A DNA stretch of 64,000 nucleotides from Symsagittifera roscoffensis (lineage: Eukaryota; Xenacoelomorpha; Acoela; Convolutidae), in assembly GCF_963678635.1 (NCBI RefSeq), contig NC_087067.1, positions 5,928,647-5,992,646 of the forward strand, read 5' to 3'. Below the pieces are notes generated by a model, which did not search any database, was not told where the DNA came from, and worked only from the letters and a program-made list of their open reading frames with translations. The position numbers and the translations under genes were made by a program. Shown here one piece after another: positions 53,978 to 64,000 of the stretch; the stretch's first letter is position 1, and the number at the start of each line of letters is the position of its first letter.

Positions 53978-56905
53978 TTACAAGTTTGAAGTTTGTTCAA
54001 TGCTCCCTGCTTGAATTCGTACAATTTTTGACTTCACTCCATTTAGAACTGGCTGCGAACTTGTGACAACTTTCTCAATTGTGACCTGTTCACGACTTCC
54101 TTCTCTCGAAGAATCGTTTTCAGGGCCCACATTTGAAAAAGACATGGCAAATAGGGAAGATTGTATACTTGTATTTGAGCCGAACTCAAGATGCTCTTCG
54201 CCTGTGAAATATGGAACTGGTTCGACCGCTTCCACGTTTGGGTGATAGAAGAATGTGCGGAATATGAAAAATGCACCAGCTATAGAAATATTTGATGAGC
54301 ATTTGGAAATAGGTTTTTGAAAAATCCAGCGATTAATGAGCGAACAAAAAACGACTCGTAATAAAGCTTACGGTCAAATGTTTGTTCCGAGAACAATTTG
54401 GGAATGGAACTAAGGCTTCAAGTGTTTTTACCCAACATCATGTACCACAAAGAAAAGTTATTGTGATTTGAGTTAATAAAAAAAATCAAGCCCCTTAAGT
54501 CTTGATTCGATCGTTTTTATCGAACTTTGAATCCTTTATGTCAAGAAGAATTGATCTGAATTTTCTACTTTTCAGATCAATTTACAGCGGTGTTGTTGAG
54601 TTCCCAGTTACGCCCTTACTTGATTTTCCGCCATAGAGCTATTTCAGTTTAACTTTTTTTTTGCTAAAATGCTTTCAGAAATATGAATAATAATAGGTTA
54701 CTTCAATTTTAAGTTTCATGAACGTAATGAATGCTCTTGATAGGTCTTGGTGATTTTTTTTCAGGACAATGTGTTAAAATTTGTTCGCGTTCAAATTGGA
54801 TTTTTCGCGGTTTGACTTTCGATTTATATCTAAATTCAGTTCATGTCCTTTGTTAGAAGGAGGCAAACTCCTTAAACGAACAGCAGTAGGGTAATGTTCA
54901 CGAAAAACGTGATCGACGTCTTGTTTCGAAAAGGTAATTACATCCTCAGATTTCCCAGCGGAAATAAAAATTTAGCTATTGAATAAGAATTTTTCAACGT
55001 CTTACAAAATTAGGCTCTAAGAATATTTCGAGATTGGGTTTTTTTCTTAAAAGAAAGCTGTAAGATAGAGACTTTTCTTATAATGAAGTTGTAAGATAGG
55101 AACTTTTCTTACAAAAATTTCGAAAATTTTGTTTTCAAGTTTCTTCTCAAAATTTTTCTTTTATCCCGTTTAAAATTATCCGCTGGCGCAGACTACAATA
55201 ACGGAAACCCAGAGGCCAAATGACTCGTTTCGCTACATGTTTTTCTCAAAAACTCACTCACTCTGTAAAGTTAGTTTTTTGCTGGTCTTTAAAAGTTTTG
55301 TCGATGTATACCTGAACCCGTTAATTTTGTGTTATTACAATATAGAAACACATTCAAAATATTTTTGGCATTTTTTTAGATTTTTGGGAAAAAGTTGCTA
55401 ACTGGTCAACCCGTGGCCAATCAGAAGCTTTTCTAGAAATTTAAACATCGTTACGGTTTTTTTGAATTTTTAAAAACAATTTAGTTGCTTTCAATGTTCT
55501 TGCGTTCATGACTCTTTTCCAGCTGTCTGTTGGCTATGTTTTCTCTTATCACTAGACGAAGTATTACCTCAATTTTGAATCAGAAATATGAGGCTCTCAA
55601 TCGTCTAGTTTAAGTTACGGGCAGTCTTCCTAAAATTTAACAATGCTTCTGTGTTTTTATGTAGCTGCCTGTTACATGAACTCACCAAAGGGTTATGAGT
55701 GCTGATTGAAAAAAGATCCTACCGATCCTTTTAGATTCTTGTGAGATATAAATGCTTTAATATTCGTTTCGTGATTTCTAATGATACATGAAAATGTTTG
55801 AAGCTTCAAGATAATCCCGTTTTGAAAAAATTCTGGGTAGAGTGCAAACTGCAGTGGAAAGCAAATATGAGAATTCCAATCTCAGATATAGAAACATAGA
55901 GTTTTTATTTACTTGATTTTCTGCTGTTCCAACTTAAACAGTTATTGTGCAGCTGAATAAAATTTTCGTGTTTCGAGATGAGTAACTTCCTAATTAATTT
56001 TTGGGGAGCTTGATATTTTGTTAGAATTAAAATCTCATTCCCGCAAGCATATATTTTTTTCGGAGTATGTTAATTGATTAAAATCTATGAGTGTGCTCAG
56101 AAATTTTTTTTCTTTATGAAAATATACTTTTTACTGATGGTTCAGAACCAAAAAAAGAAGTTTTTTTTGTATTTTTTGCATGATACGGGAAAAAGTTCGT
56201 GCTGATAGCGTATTGGATTTTTCGTGTTTCTTGATTTGTTTGCCTTTATGTTGGTGAAAGTGTGATTTTTAACAGCGGATTTAAGGGAGGTGGGGCGGGG
56301 GGCGGACGCTACTTATCTCAGGGGTTCGACCCTTTGCCGACCCAAATAGTCCCCCCTTAGTACTATTTTTCAGATGTCCATTTTGGCTGACGGACCCTAA
56401 AATTTTTCTAAATGCGCTTTTTGCGCCAATATAAACTAATTTTGAGGGGGGAGCGCAAAATTTGGTCAAAATAGGGTTTTTTTAGTGATTTGGGAGAGCT
56501 GAGAAAATCAATTTGGTCGACCTAAAAAAATGGGTCGACAAACTTTTTTTTTTTGAAAATCAACCCCCCTCGAGAAAATCTTAGATCCGCCGCTGATTTT
56601 GGTGCACTCTTAAGTTGTGAATATAGTGTTTTGCCAAAATAATCCGCGATAAAAATTGTCGTATTTATCAAATGCAAAAAAAATTGGTATAAATGGATTA
56701 AAAAGTATTACTTTTTTGATTAAATTGTGAATCGAATCTTCAAATGCTCGTCACTGGTTAGAATAGAGAAGAAAAACGTCAGGACAATGGTAACAAAGAC
56801 GACGCTTGAGGCCGGCCAATTGATTGGTTCTGAAAAAGATCCAGTTGCCTCTTGAGTTGAAGTTGAAGCCGAAAATGCTGCGCCATCTGCATAAAGTTTT
56901 GGCAT
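53978..56905 (-). CDS. Possible two-exon small single-pass membrane protein
   Basis: Exon 1 56755-56905 and exon 2 53978-54279 on the - strand (donor GTGACG, acceptor TTTCTATAG, phase 1) would give 150 residues. An N-terminal Ser/Thr-rich part (MPKLYADGAAFSASTSTQEA) is followed by one hydrophobic segment running across the junction (SSVVFVTIVLTFFFSILT, then GAFFIFRTFF), then a polar C-terminal tail (VEAVEPVPYFTGEEHLEFGS). No family recognised. The 2.5-kb intron contains a MITE. The weak donor keeps confidence low. Confidence 0.35.
54825..55560. repeat. Dispersed repeat, longest of three copies
   Basis: Shares TTCAGTTCAT, CACGAAAAACGTGATC, TTTCCCAGCGGAAATAAAAA and CTGTCTGTTGGCTATGTTTT with copies near 17555 and 47750. 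Non-coding. Confidence 0.55.
56273..56595. mobile_element. MITE-like inverted-repeat element, copy 3
   Basis: Left end CAGCGGATTTAAGGGAGG, right end CTCGAGAAAATCTTAGATCC then GCCGCTG; the ends are inverted relatives. Shares TCAATTTGGTCGACCTAAAA with the other copies. Lies inside the proposed intron of the gene at 53978-56905. Confidence 0.65.
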
Positions 56906-56999
56906 AATGAATAGGTGCTATTTTTTCTGGAAATCAAATCACAAACCAACAATAAGACGATGTCACGATTCTGGTGTTTCCAAATGAACTGATTGAGTT

Positions 57000-59900
57000 G
57001 AGAGCGTGCGGTTGAGGTTAAGACTGAAATTAACGATGTTCGGAACGTTAATTAATAGAATAAGTTAACATTTTTAATCGAGATGAAGTTTGATCCGAAA
57101 TTGCAAATTTGTTTCTTTAAGAGGGATAAATTTTGATCAGCAGCTTAAATGAGTTTTTTCACTGAAATTTAAAAGCGGTTTAGGTACACTTGGTTTGTTA
57201 GCAATATTTTTTGAATTTGTGAATGACTTTGGGAATAATTTAACATCATTGACCGCAAAGGTTTCAAATTTTGTATTTAAAGACCTTTGAACCAATTTGT
57301 TTGAAACAGACCCATGTATAATAGGCAAATCAAAGGCGCGCAAGTTATGTGTTTTATAAACTTTGTGCTTAATCGAGACTCATGTGAAAGTAAATACTGT
57401 TATCTAGTGTGTCTAAATACTGCTGCTGCTGATGAAGCGAAAGCAACTTTCTCTTCTAGTATCTTGCTTGGCCTTCAACCTGAAGCAGAAGTAGTTTTGC
57501 TTAAAGTGAGTCGAAACCGATCAAATGTTCTATAATTTTGTTCTCTTTTTTTAAAAGCGAAGACCGCTGTCGGTTTGCCTCCAAAGTTGGACGAGACTAA
57601 TTGACCAACCAAATGACCAAATTCGTGTTTTTCTCGAAGCAATCAGAAGCAATACTTATTTCCATGCCTGAAATAAATACAGCAAACCAGGGCCTCAAAG
57701 GATTCTGCTAGCAGCAGAATTAGCAGAGCTCGGCCTATAGAGCAGAGTAATTTATTGAGCAGTATATATAGCAGAATTAAAATCATAAGGCAGAATTTAC
57801 CCATTTTTTTCCAGGAATCTTCTTAATAAATATTTATCATTACCAAATCGACAATTAACTGGGCAAAAATGGTTTATCTGCGAGAAACTATCGTTTTTCT
57901 TAAGCCTATTAGTGTTCTACAAATTGTGTCTCCGTTTTCTTTTTTGGTTTATTGGGCGTTAGGAATTTGCACGTTGTGAAGGGATAAAAGTCAACCTTTT
58001 TAAACTCATTTGTTTCCGTTTTTTTTGTGCTGCTTTTTTGTGCGAGACTTTTTGAGGCTTATCTAAATTATCTTAAAACACAGGATTAAAGCGTGAATGA
58101 GCGTGGTGTCTCAAGCAGAAATGTTTGGTCACAATAACTGTGATTTTTCAAAAAAAAACAACCTTGCTGATTAAAAATTGAGAACAACGAAAAGTTTCAA
58201 AAACGTTTTGTTTGAGTTTTGGTCGATATCGATGAAAGTCTGAGTTAGGAAATCAGAACCACGTTTTCTTAGAAAATTAGAGTTCAAACCTAAAGTCTAA
58301 ATCAATAATAAGTATTGGCTCACAATAAACAACAAGATTGATGCCATGTTTCCTAGTTTATTGCCAAAAAAATTATTCTGTAAAATCGAAATATTCAGAG
58401 CCGTTTTTCCGAAGGAAATTCCAAATCAAGACTGAAGGATGTAATATGACATTAAGCTGTAAAATAATATAAAAATCTATTGTTTTCAGACTAACAAATA
58501 ATTTTGATTGTTACGAACCGCAATTCCAACCATTAAGTTTTAGTTTGCGAGATATCCATGAGATCTTCTGGTCCGTTTTCAGACTTCTCTGAGCAGAAAA
58601 GTTTTTTGTTTTCTGAATTTCCTAACTGACATTTTCATCAGTATTGCTAAAATTCAAAGAAACTCAAAACGGTACGAGCTTTTCTACGAAGGAAAGACAA
58701 AGAGAGAAAACACCAAGATTAATCTGTTGACATGTTATAAATAGTTTCCTTGCTGTTTAATTTGCTCAGTAGATTTTTTAAATTCAAAATGAAGTTGTCT
58801 AAGAAAAGGTAGTTCTTTCTTGTTAAGGCTATTTTGGAATCTTTATGGGTAAACTCATACCAGCTTAGTCCATAATTAAAGACGCAATTGATCAGTTTTC
58901 TTGTTCTTAAATGCGGCGAATTTTTTGTATTGTAGTTTGCAGCGGGTTGTTGAATTTTTCAAAAATAATCCTTGTTTTGATGTTTCACTTAGGTCATAAT
59001 CATTCAGTACGTGGCGTAAGGTTACGACTGGGAACTTCTGAAATTAATTTAAATGAAATTTTCAAAAAGCGAGACTTCTATTTGTTTCGGCTCACTGGTT
59101 TTCATATCGGCTTTTAGTTTCTGCTCTGTTTTTCTTTAAAAGATGAAGACAAGTTAAGTTATCTTATAGATTCCATCTACGGTTGTAATCATTGCATATA
59201 TAATGACTCTAAAGTTGGTTTTTTACTGCTGATTTTTGACTTTCTGTTTTTCGAATAAAGCTCTGTTGGTTGCATTTCGGAGTTGTGTTTATATCTTTTG
59301 TGACTGCATGTGATGACGCTGTCCGTATATGAAAAAGTTGCGTATTGACTCATAATAAGAACTAAATCGAATTGAATTTTTTTGTCATTTTCAATTTTGG
59401 TGCTTCTACTGTGACGGTTCTTTGGTTTTTTAAATAGATGAGAATAATCAACTGTCCATAGATGTCATACAAAAACGATGTTTTGCAAATATGTAGTTTT
59501 CGTAGTCAGTTATTTTTTTCTGTCTTTTGTCTGTCACAGATATTTGATTCATGGAAAATTTTGAAATACCTATTTGAAATATCTATTCGTCGTCAATTTC
59601 GACTTGAAATATTTAAATATGTTTTTATTTTATTTGTATTGTTTTGAATATTTTTGATAATGTTTGATATGAGCCTCCTAATTGATATCATTCGCATTCA
59701 TTAGTAATTTTCAGCATTAATTACTTTTTTTAACGCTTGGGGAGGGTTTGTATAATAATGTCTTTTCGTAGGGTTTTTAGTTTAACGTTGTTTTTTGCAT
59801 GTTTTAGTAGGAATTTCCCAGTAATAAAAATTGACCTTTGTTACACGAAGAATTGAGATTTTTTGTTACTTCATTTTTTGTTCATTTTAATAACATGATC

Positions 59901-61112
59901 TATACTAATTTCACTGCTGTGGTTTTTCGTTGAATTTGATAATTTCGATAATTTGAGATGCAACCAAAGAAGTTGCGAGTGGATAAATTTTCAAGTGAAT
60001 TGGCGAAATTGAGATAAACTAAATTAAATGACGTTTTTTTTCATTTCATTTTCTTTTCACCCATCACGAAGGAAGTTGCATGGATCGTTTTTTACAATCA
60101 ATATAATTTTTTCTGTATAATTAGCTTTGCGAAGCTCCGCTTGACCACTGTGTAAATCTATGATCTATTTTCTTTTTCTTTAAATTGAATGTAGTAACAC
60201 TCTTTTTTTTAAAATTCGACGTTTGCTCCAGTATGTTTTTTTTCTGATTTATTATGGCTGAAAAAATTGACTTGTGAACGTTTTGACCCCAAAAGGACTG
60301 ATTTGTTTTTGTTTTATGCATGCAGTAGTTTATTTCATTGCAAGTTCAGTTGGATAACTTTGATACGTACTATAATCAATTAATCAAATAACTTTAAGAA
60401 ATAATTCTGGGAGAGTGTCTTATTAAGCAAGTTCATCTTTAGGGTACATTCAGATAAGGAAATTTCGGGTTCAAAGGTTTAAGTCCTTCTTTTCAAAGAC
60501 ACGCGCTATTTCTTTTCATATAGTCTTCTTAATCTTCGAGGTAAGCCTTTTAATTTGCTTTTATTACTGTCTGATGGAAATTTAGAAATCGGACGCTTTA
60601 AATTGCGTTTTCTTTGTTCGAACTGCCCTAATATTTTTTAAGAAAAGTTTTCGGAATTTTAATAAATAATTACACGAAAACTTTGAAGAAGGAATGTTCT
60701 GAGTTACTTGCACATCATATGACATCTCTTGTATCTAAGCAGGGAATCACTTTGGGGTGTTTTTCGTATTTGTTTAATTTTTTCTTGTTGTCTCTCATTT
60801 CTTAGTCTCACAGTCGGAGACTATAATTAGCTTGTTTGTTTTTTTTGTCGAAATTACTACAACTTCTAACTATTTTGTTTCTTTTTTTAACCTAGGGAAC
60901 GATCCATGCCAAAAAATTCGCCCTAATTCTCGGCGCTGTTTTACGAAACTCATTTGTAGAAAGAAGAAATTGAAGTTTAGCTTATCACTTAGTTGTCTAT
61001 CAATTTTAAATTAAGGCGAACCAAAAACGCCATTTTTGTAGGAAAAATTTCTCCTTATACTGCTTGGAGCGGAGTTTTTGAAAAAAAATAATTTACTCAC
61101 CATTGGCCTGTA
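57000..61112. other. Intergenic, no gene firmly recognised
   Basis: AT-rich. One weak exon-like stretch at about 57400-57508 (CLNTAAADEAKATF... EVVLLK, then GTGAGT) was seen, but without partner exons. Otherwise T-rich non-coding sequence. Confidence 0.4.
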
Positions 61113-61658
61113 CTCAGGGGTGGATCTAGAATTTTCTGGAGGGCAGGGGGTAAAAAAGCTTTGTGGACCTTTTTTTAAGCCGACGAAATTGATTTTACGA
61201 GGGCTCCCAGAGCACTACAAAAACCCTATTTTGACAAAAAAATTTGCACCCCAGGCAAATTTTTAAAAAAAGTGTAACAAATGCCTTTTTGGGCACTTTT
61301 TGGAAGGTTTTGACCAAAAAATTGCGTTTTTGGCGCGCCTTTAGTATTTGAGATCTTTGACGCCGATATTAACTAAGTTTGAGGGGAGAGCGCGCGCCGA
61401 AAAAACGCGATTTTTTTTGTAAAACATTTCAATAAAGTGCCTAGAAAGCCTAAAAACGCCATTTTCTGCCTGTTTTTTAAAATTTTTCGTGAGGCGCAGA
61501 AAATGTGGCCAAAACAGTGTCTTAAATGTGGCCAAAACAGTGTCTTTTAAGTGCTTTGGAAGAGCTCGGGTTTTGATCGACCTAAAACAAAAGGTCGACA
61601 AAACTTTTGAAAATCTGCACCCCCCCCCCCCTCGAGAAAATTCTAGATCCACCCCTGA
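61113..61658. mobile_element. MITE-like inverted-repeat element, copy 4, perfect 24-bp ends
   Basis: The first 24 bases (61113-61136, starting TCAGGGGTGGATCTAG) are the exact complement of the last 24 (61635-61658, ending CTAGATCCACCCCTGA). No transposase ORF. Contains a short tandem duplication (AATGTGGCCAAAACAGTGTC twice, about 61501-61545) and a C run before the right end. Confidence 0.85.
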
Positions 61659-63839
61659 TTAAAAGAATAAAAATTACATGATTTTTTTTAGAAAAATAAA
61701 ATTTTGTGACGTGAAGGTTTTGCTTCAAGCTTTTATTCAGCCCTAATGATTTTGGTCGAAGTTCTATCGGCCTTCCAAACTAATTTTGCGTTTCAAACTT
61801 GTTTCTCACCTAATATTGCTTTATTTGAAATAAAAGTGGAGTTTTATCTTTTTGTTTTAATTGCCGACTACTCATACACTTTCGTTTTAGTTGCCTCTCT
61901 ATATGATTTCTTTTGACTTTCAAAAACTCTCGGGTCAATTGCTCAGTTGTACAAAAAGATATTTGAGCCCCGAAACAGCGTTAAATAAGTGTCCAGAAAA
62001 AAATTAAAGCGTTCCAAAAGGCCTGTTAGCAAACATTGTTTAATAGATCAAAATAATATGGTTAACCTTGCGATAAGCAAGAGTATTGCAATCGTACTAG
62101 ATTTTTTCCCGTAAATAACTTTGTTCACAGAATGGTCAAATTTGTAGGAATGGTAAATTTGAGGACATGCTCACTTTCTTGAAAATTCAAATAAAACTAC
62201 CTCAATTTGATAGTTAATAAGGGGAGTACATAGGTTCAGTTAATGTTTTTTCAATTACATTTGAAAAAATAATTATTTTTTTCGGATTTGTGGTTTTGGC
62301 CGAGTTTCCGTTGGTGCAATTTCTTTTTTTTAATCATCATTTAAGTTTTATCAGGTACTACTTTTTATCGGCCTACTTTGTGAAGCGTGGATTTTATTTG
62401 GATACAAAATTTTGTTTACTATAAAGTTTCTGTAATTTGTCATTTTACCAAGTCTGATTTTGAACAATTTTGTTTTGTACTTTTTTTTTCGTTTTAATGG
62501 TTTCAGCTAATGCTGTATGAGATAAGTCAATTTATATTGCATTTTCTTGACGGTCAAAATTTTGTGTTCAAAAAGTCAGATGTTTTGAAAATGCAAGGGA
62601 TAGGGTTTTTTAATTTTGCTTTTTTTGAGAAGCTTCCGAAAGTTTTTTTCACTCTTTGCAAAAATTTTAGTTCGGTAAAAAACTACTCTGCCGAGTTTCA
62701 AAAAAGGCGTATCGTTTGAAAGATTGCTTACTCCCCTGTGTGCCTGCATAGTCTTTCTGGTCTCTTTTTACTTTATTCTACTGTCTACAGCCTTCAAAAA
62801 AGTCTCTGGGGGAATATTTGACCCATATTTTTGGATTTTTTTCATTTTCTCAAAATTTCTTCTGAATCTGAACTTCTATGTTCAATGATAAAATGTTCTG
62901 GGAATATTCCCTGCTTAAATGTCTACGCTCAAGTTGTTCTCCACTACGCCCATTGTTTTTTTATACGCAAAGTTATGACCCCTCGGAAAAGTCAATACTT
63001 GGTTTGTTGTACCATCTTTTGAAATAGTTTGACTTTTCGCGAAATCTAACCTCCCAAATCCTGTTCTTGCAATCAATCGGAACGACAAATTGTGTGAATG
63101 TTTCTGTTTAGCGACCATTTCCGTTTTTTACACCAAAAAGTGTGATACGTAGAAAGTTCAACTTTTTGCTTGTTTGACAGTTTTTGGGAAACTTTTTGGT
63201 TTTTCTCGAAAACCACCCTGCTAATTATTAGACTAAGTGTTCGGATTCAATCAAGAAACCCGGTTTTGGGAATCTTCTCTGCTTAAACGGCCACGACTTT
63301 CTCATTGCAGAAAAAGTGGTTGGTTTCGGAAAGTCAAGTTTTTGAATTTTTGACCGTTTTCTGAAACGTTATTAACCTATCGAATATGCGAATATGAGAT
63401 GAAGGGCTCAATCGTAAGAACTAGTTGCAAGATTTTTTTCTACAGAAGCGGCAACTATTTCTTTTTTCTAAGAAAAGTTGTTTGTATTTACAAAGATTGC
63501 TTTTTCTTAAAAATTTCACTCATTTCACTTTTTTTAGTAGAGAAATAACCTAAATTTTTGGCAAACTCCAATTTTTCAAATTACCTATTTGATCTCGGCT
63601 TAGTATAACAAATTCTGAATATATAAATTTGCTACTTTTTGAGCTGGGCCTCTAGTTACCGTTTATCGAGAACTTCGAACATTTTGGTTCGCCTAGCTTT
63701 TTTTTTCAACATATTTCTTTTTTTTTGCGTTTGAGCGTTTAGTTCAGCAAATTTGAATTTAGGTTGCAAAACTTTCCTACAAAACTGAATACCTATTTTT
63801 TTTTGTTTCCCAAGTATGTCGTTTTTTTATTATAGAGGG
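61659..63839. other. Intergenic, T-rich, no gene recognised
   Basis: Contains the hairpin repeat at 62066-62140 and repeat-like T-rich sequence with ATCGGCCTACTTTGTG. No credible exons. Confidence 0.4.
62066..62140 (+). repeat. Hairpin repeat, GATAA-loop subtype
   Basis: CTTGC-GATAA-GCAAG, then GTATTGCAATCGTACTAG, TTTTTTCCCGTAAATAAC and TTGTTCACAGAATGG. It is closest to the copy at 1940-2160, including the TTCACAGAATG block. Confidence 0.5.
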
Positions 63840-64000
63840 GTGCGGTCGGCTCAGATCCTTTAAGTTTCCGAGATATGAAGTTTTTATGCTATTTTTTAAT
63901 TTTTTTTTCAAAAGTTAGATTTAGAACACGTGACAAAGTTTGAAATTCCAAAACCTATAGTGGGGTTCCGTCAGGGTAATCCCAGGGTTTCAGATCTTGC
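63840..64000. repeat. Partial copy of the intron-2 tandem repeat at the window edge
   Basis: Contains GGCTCAGATCCTTTAAGTTT, CGAGATATGA, CCAAAACCTATAGTGGGGTT and CCGTCAGGGTA, in the same order as the units at 4290-5500, about 58 kb away. It runs off the window, so its copy number is unknown. Confidence 0.6.

Noticed and set aside
57314-57535. Coding exon with donor GTGAGT
   Set aside because: No acceptor-side partner, no protein family resemblance and no further exons nearby.

Overview
The window is AT-rich metazoan (invertebrate) nuclear DNA. It has spliced genes with GT-AG introns, T-rich non-coding sequence, many dispersed and tandem repeats, and a large errantivirus-like LTR retroelement. 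Nothing identifies the species; codon use and introns exclude a prokaryote. Exon limits below were read by eye from splice signals and protein similarity.

Region by region: (1) 191-15492, + strand: a nine-exon MGAT2 gene (Golgi N-acetylglucosaminyltransferase II, N-glycan processing) reconstructing to 490 residues. Its long introns hold a degenerate 140-180 bp tandem repeat, hairpin/tRNA-like dispersed repeats and a fold-back element. (2) 19343-20979, + strand: a two-exon ABHD14-like alpha/beta-hydrolase that appears to lack its catalytic triad. Most of its last exon plus 3' flank is duplicated in tandem (1,353 bp units, nearly identical). (3) 23201-25700: a 738-bp tandem array carrying, on the - strand, repeated exon-like fragments of a P-loop NTPase. 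(4) 26374-42510: a 16.1-kb Ty3/Gypsy-type element with 629/631-bp LTRs, gag, protease, RT, RNase H, integrase, a proline-rich region joined to a macro domain, antisense reading frames, and an F-type env-like ORF. It is broken by stops, frameshifts and deletions, and its leader/gag/protease region carries three extra ~990-bp tandem copies. (5) 42990-44010: a decayed Tc1 transposase. (6) 48478-49617, - strand: an intact intronless seven-helix membrane protein, with a palindrome-rich element (50784-51665) upstream. (7) 53978-56905, - strand: a possible two-exon small membrane protein. (8) The rest is non-coding, with miniature inverted-repeat elements and other dispersed repeats.

The host genes show no functional link to each other. 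The most unusual item is the macro domain downstream of the integrase in an env-bearing retroelement. Next are the triplicated splice acceptor in MGAT2, the covarying hairpin repeat family and the TAATCGATTA palindrome cluster.
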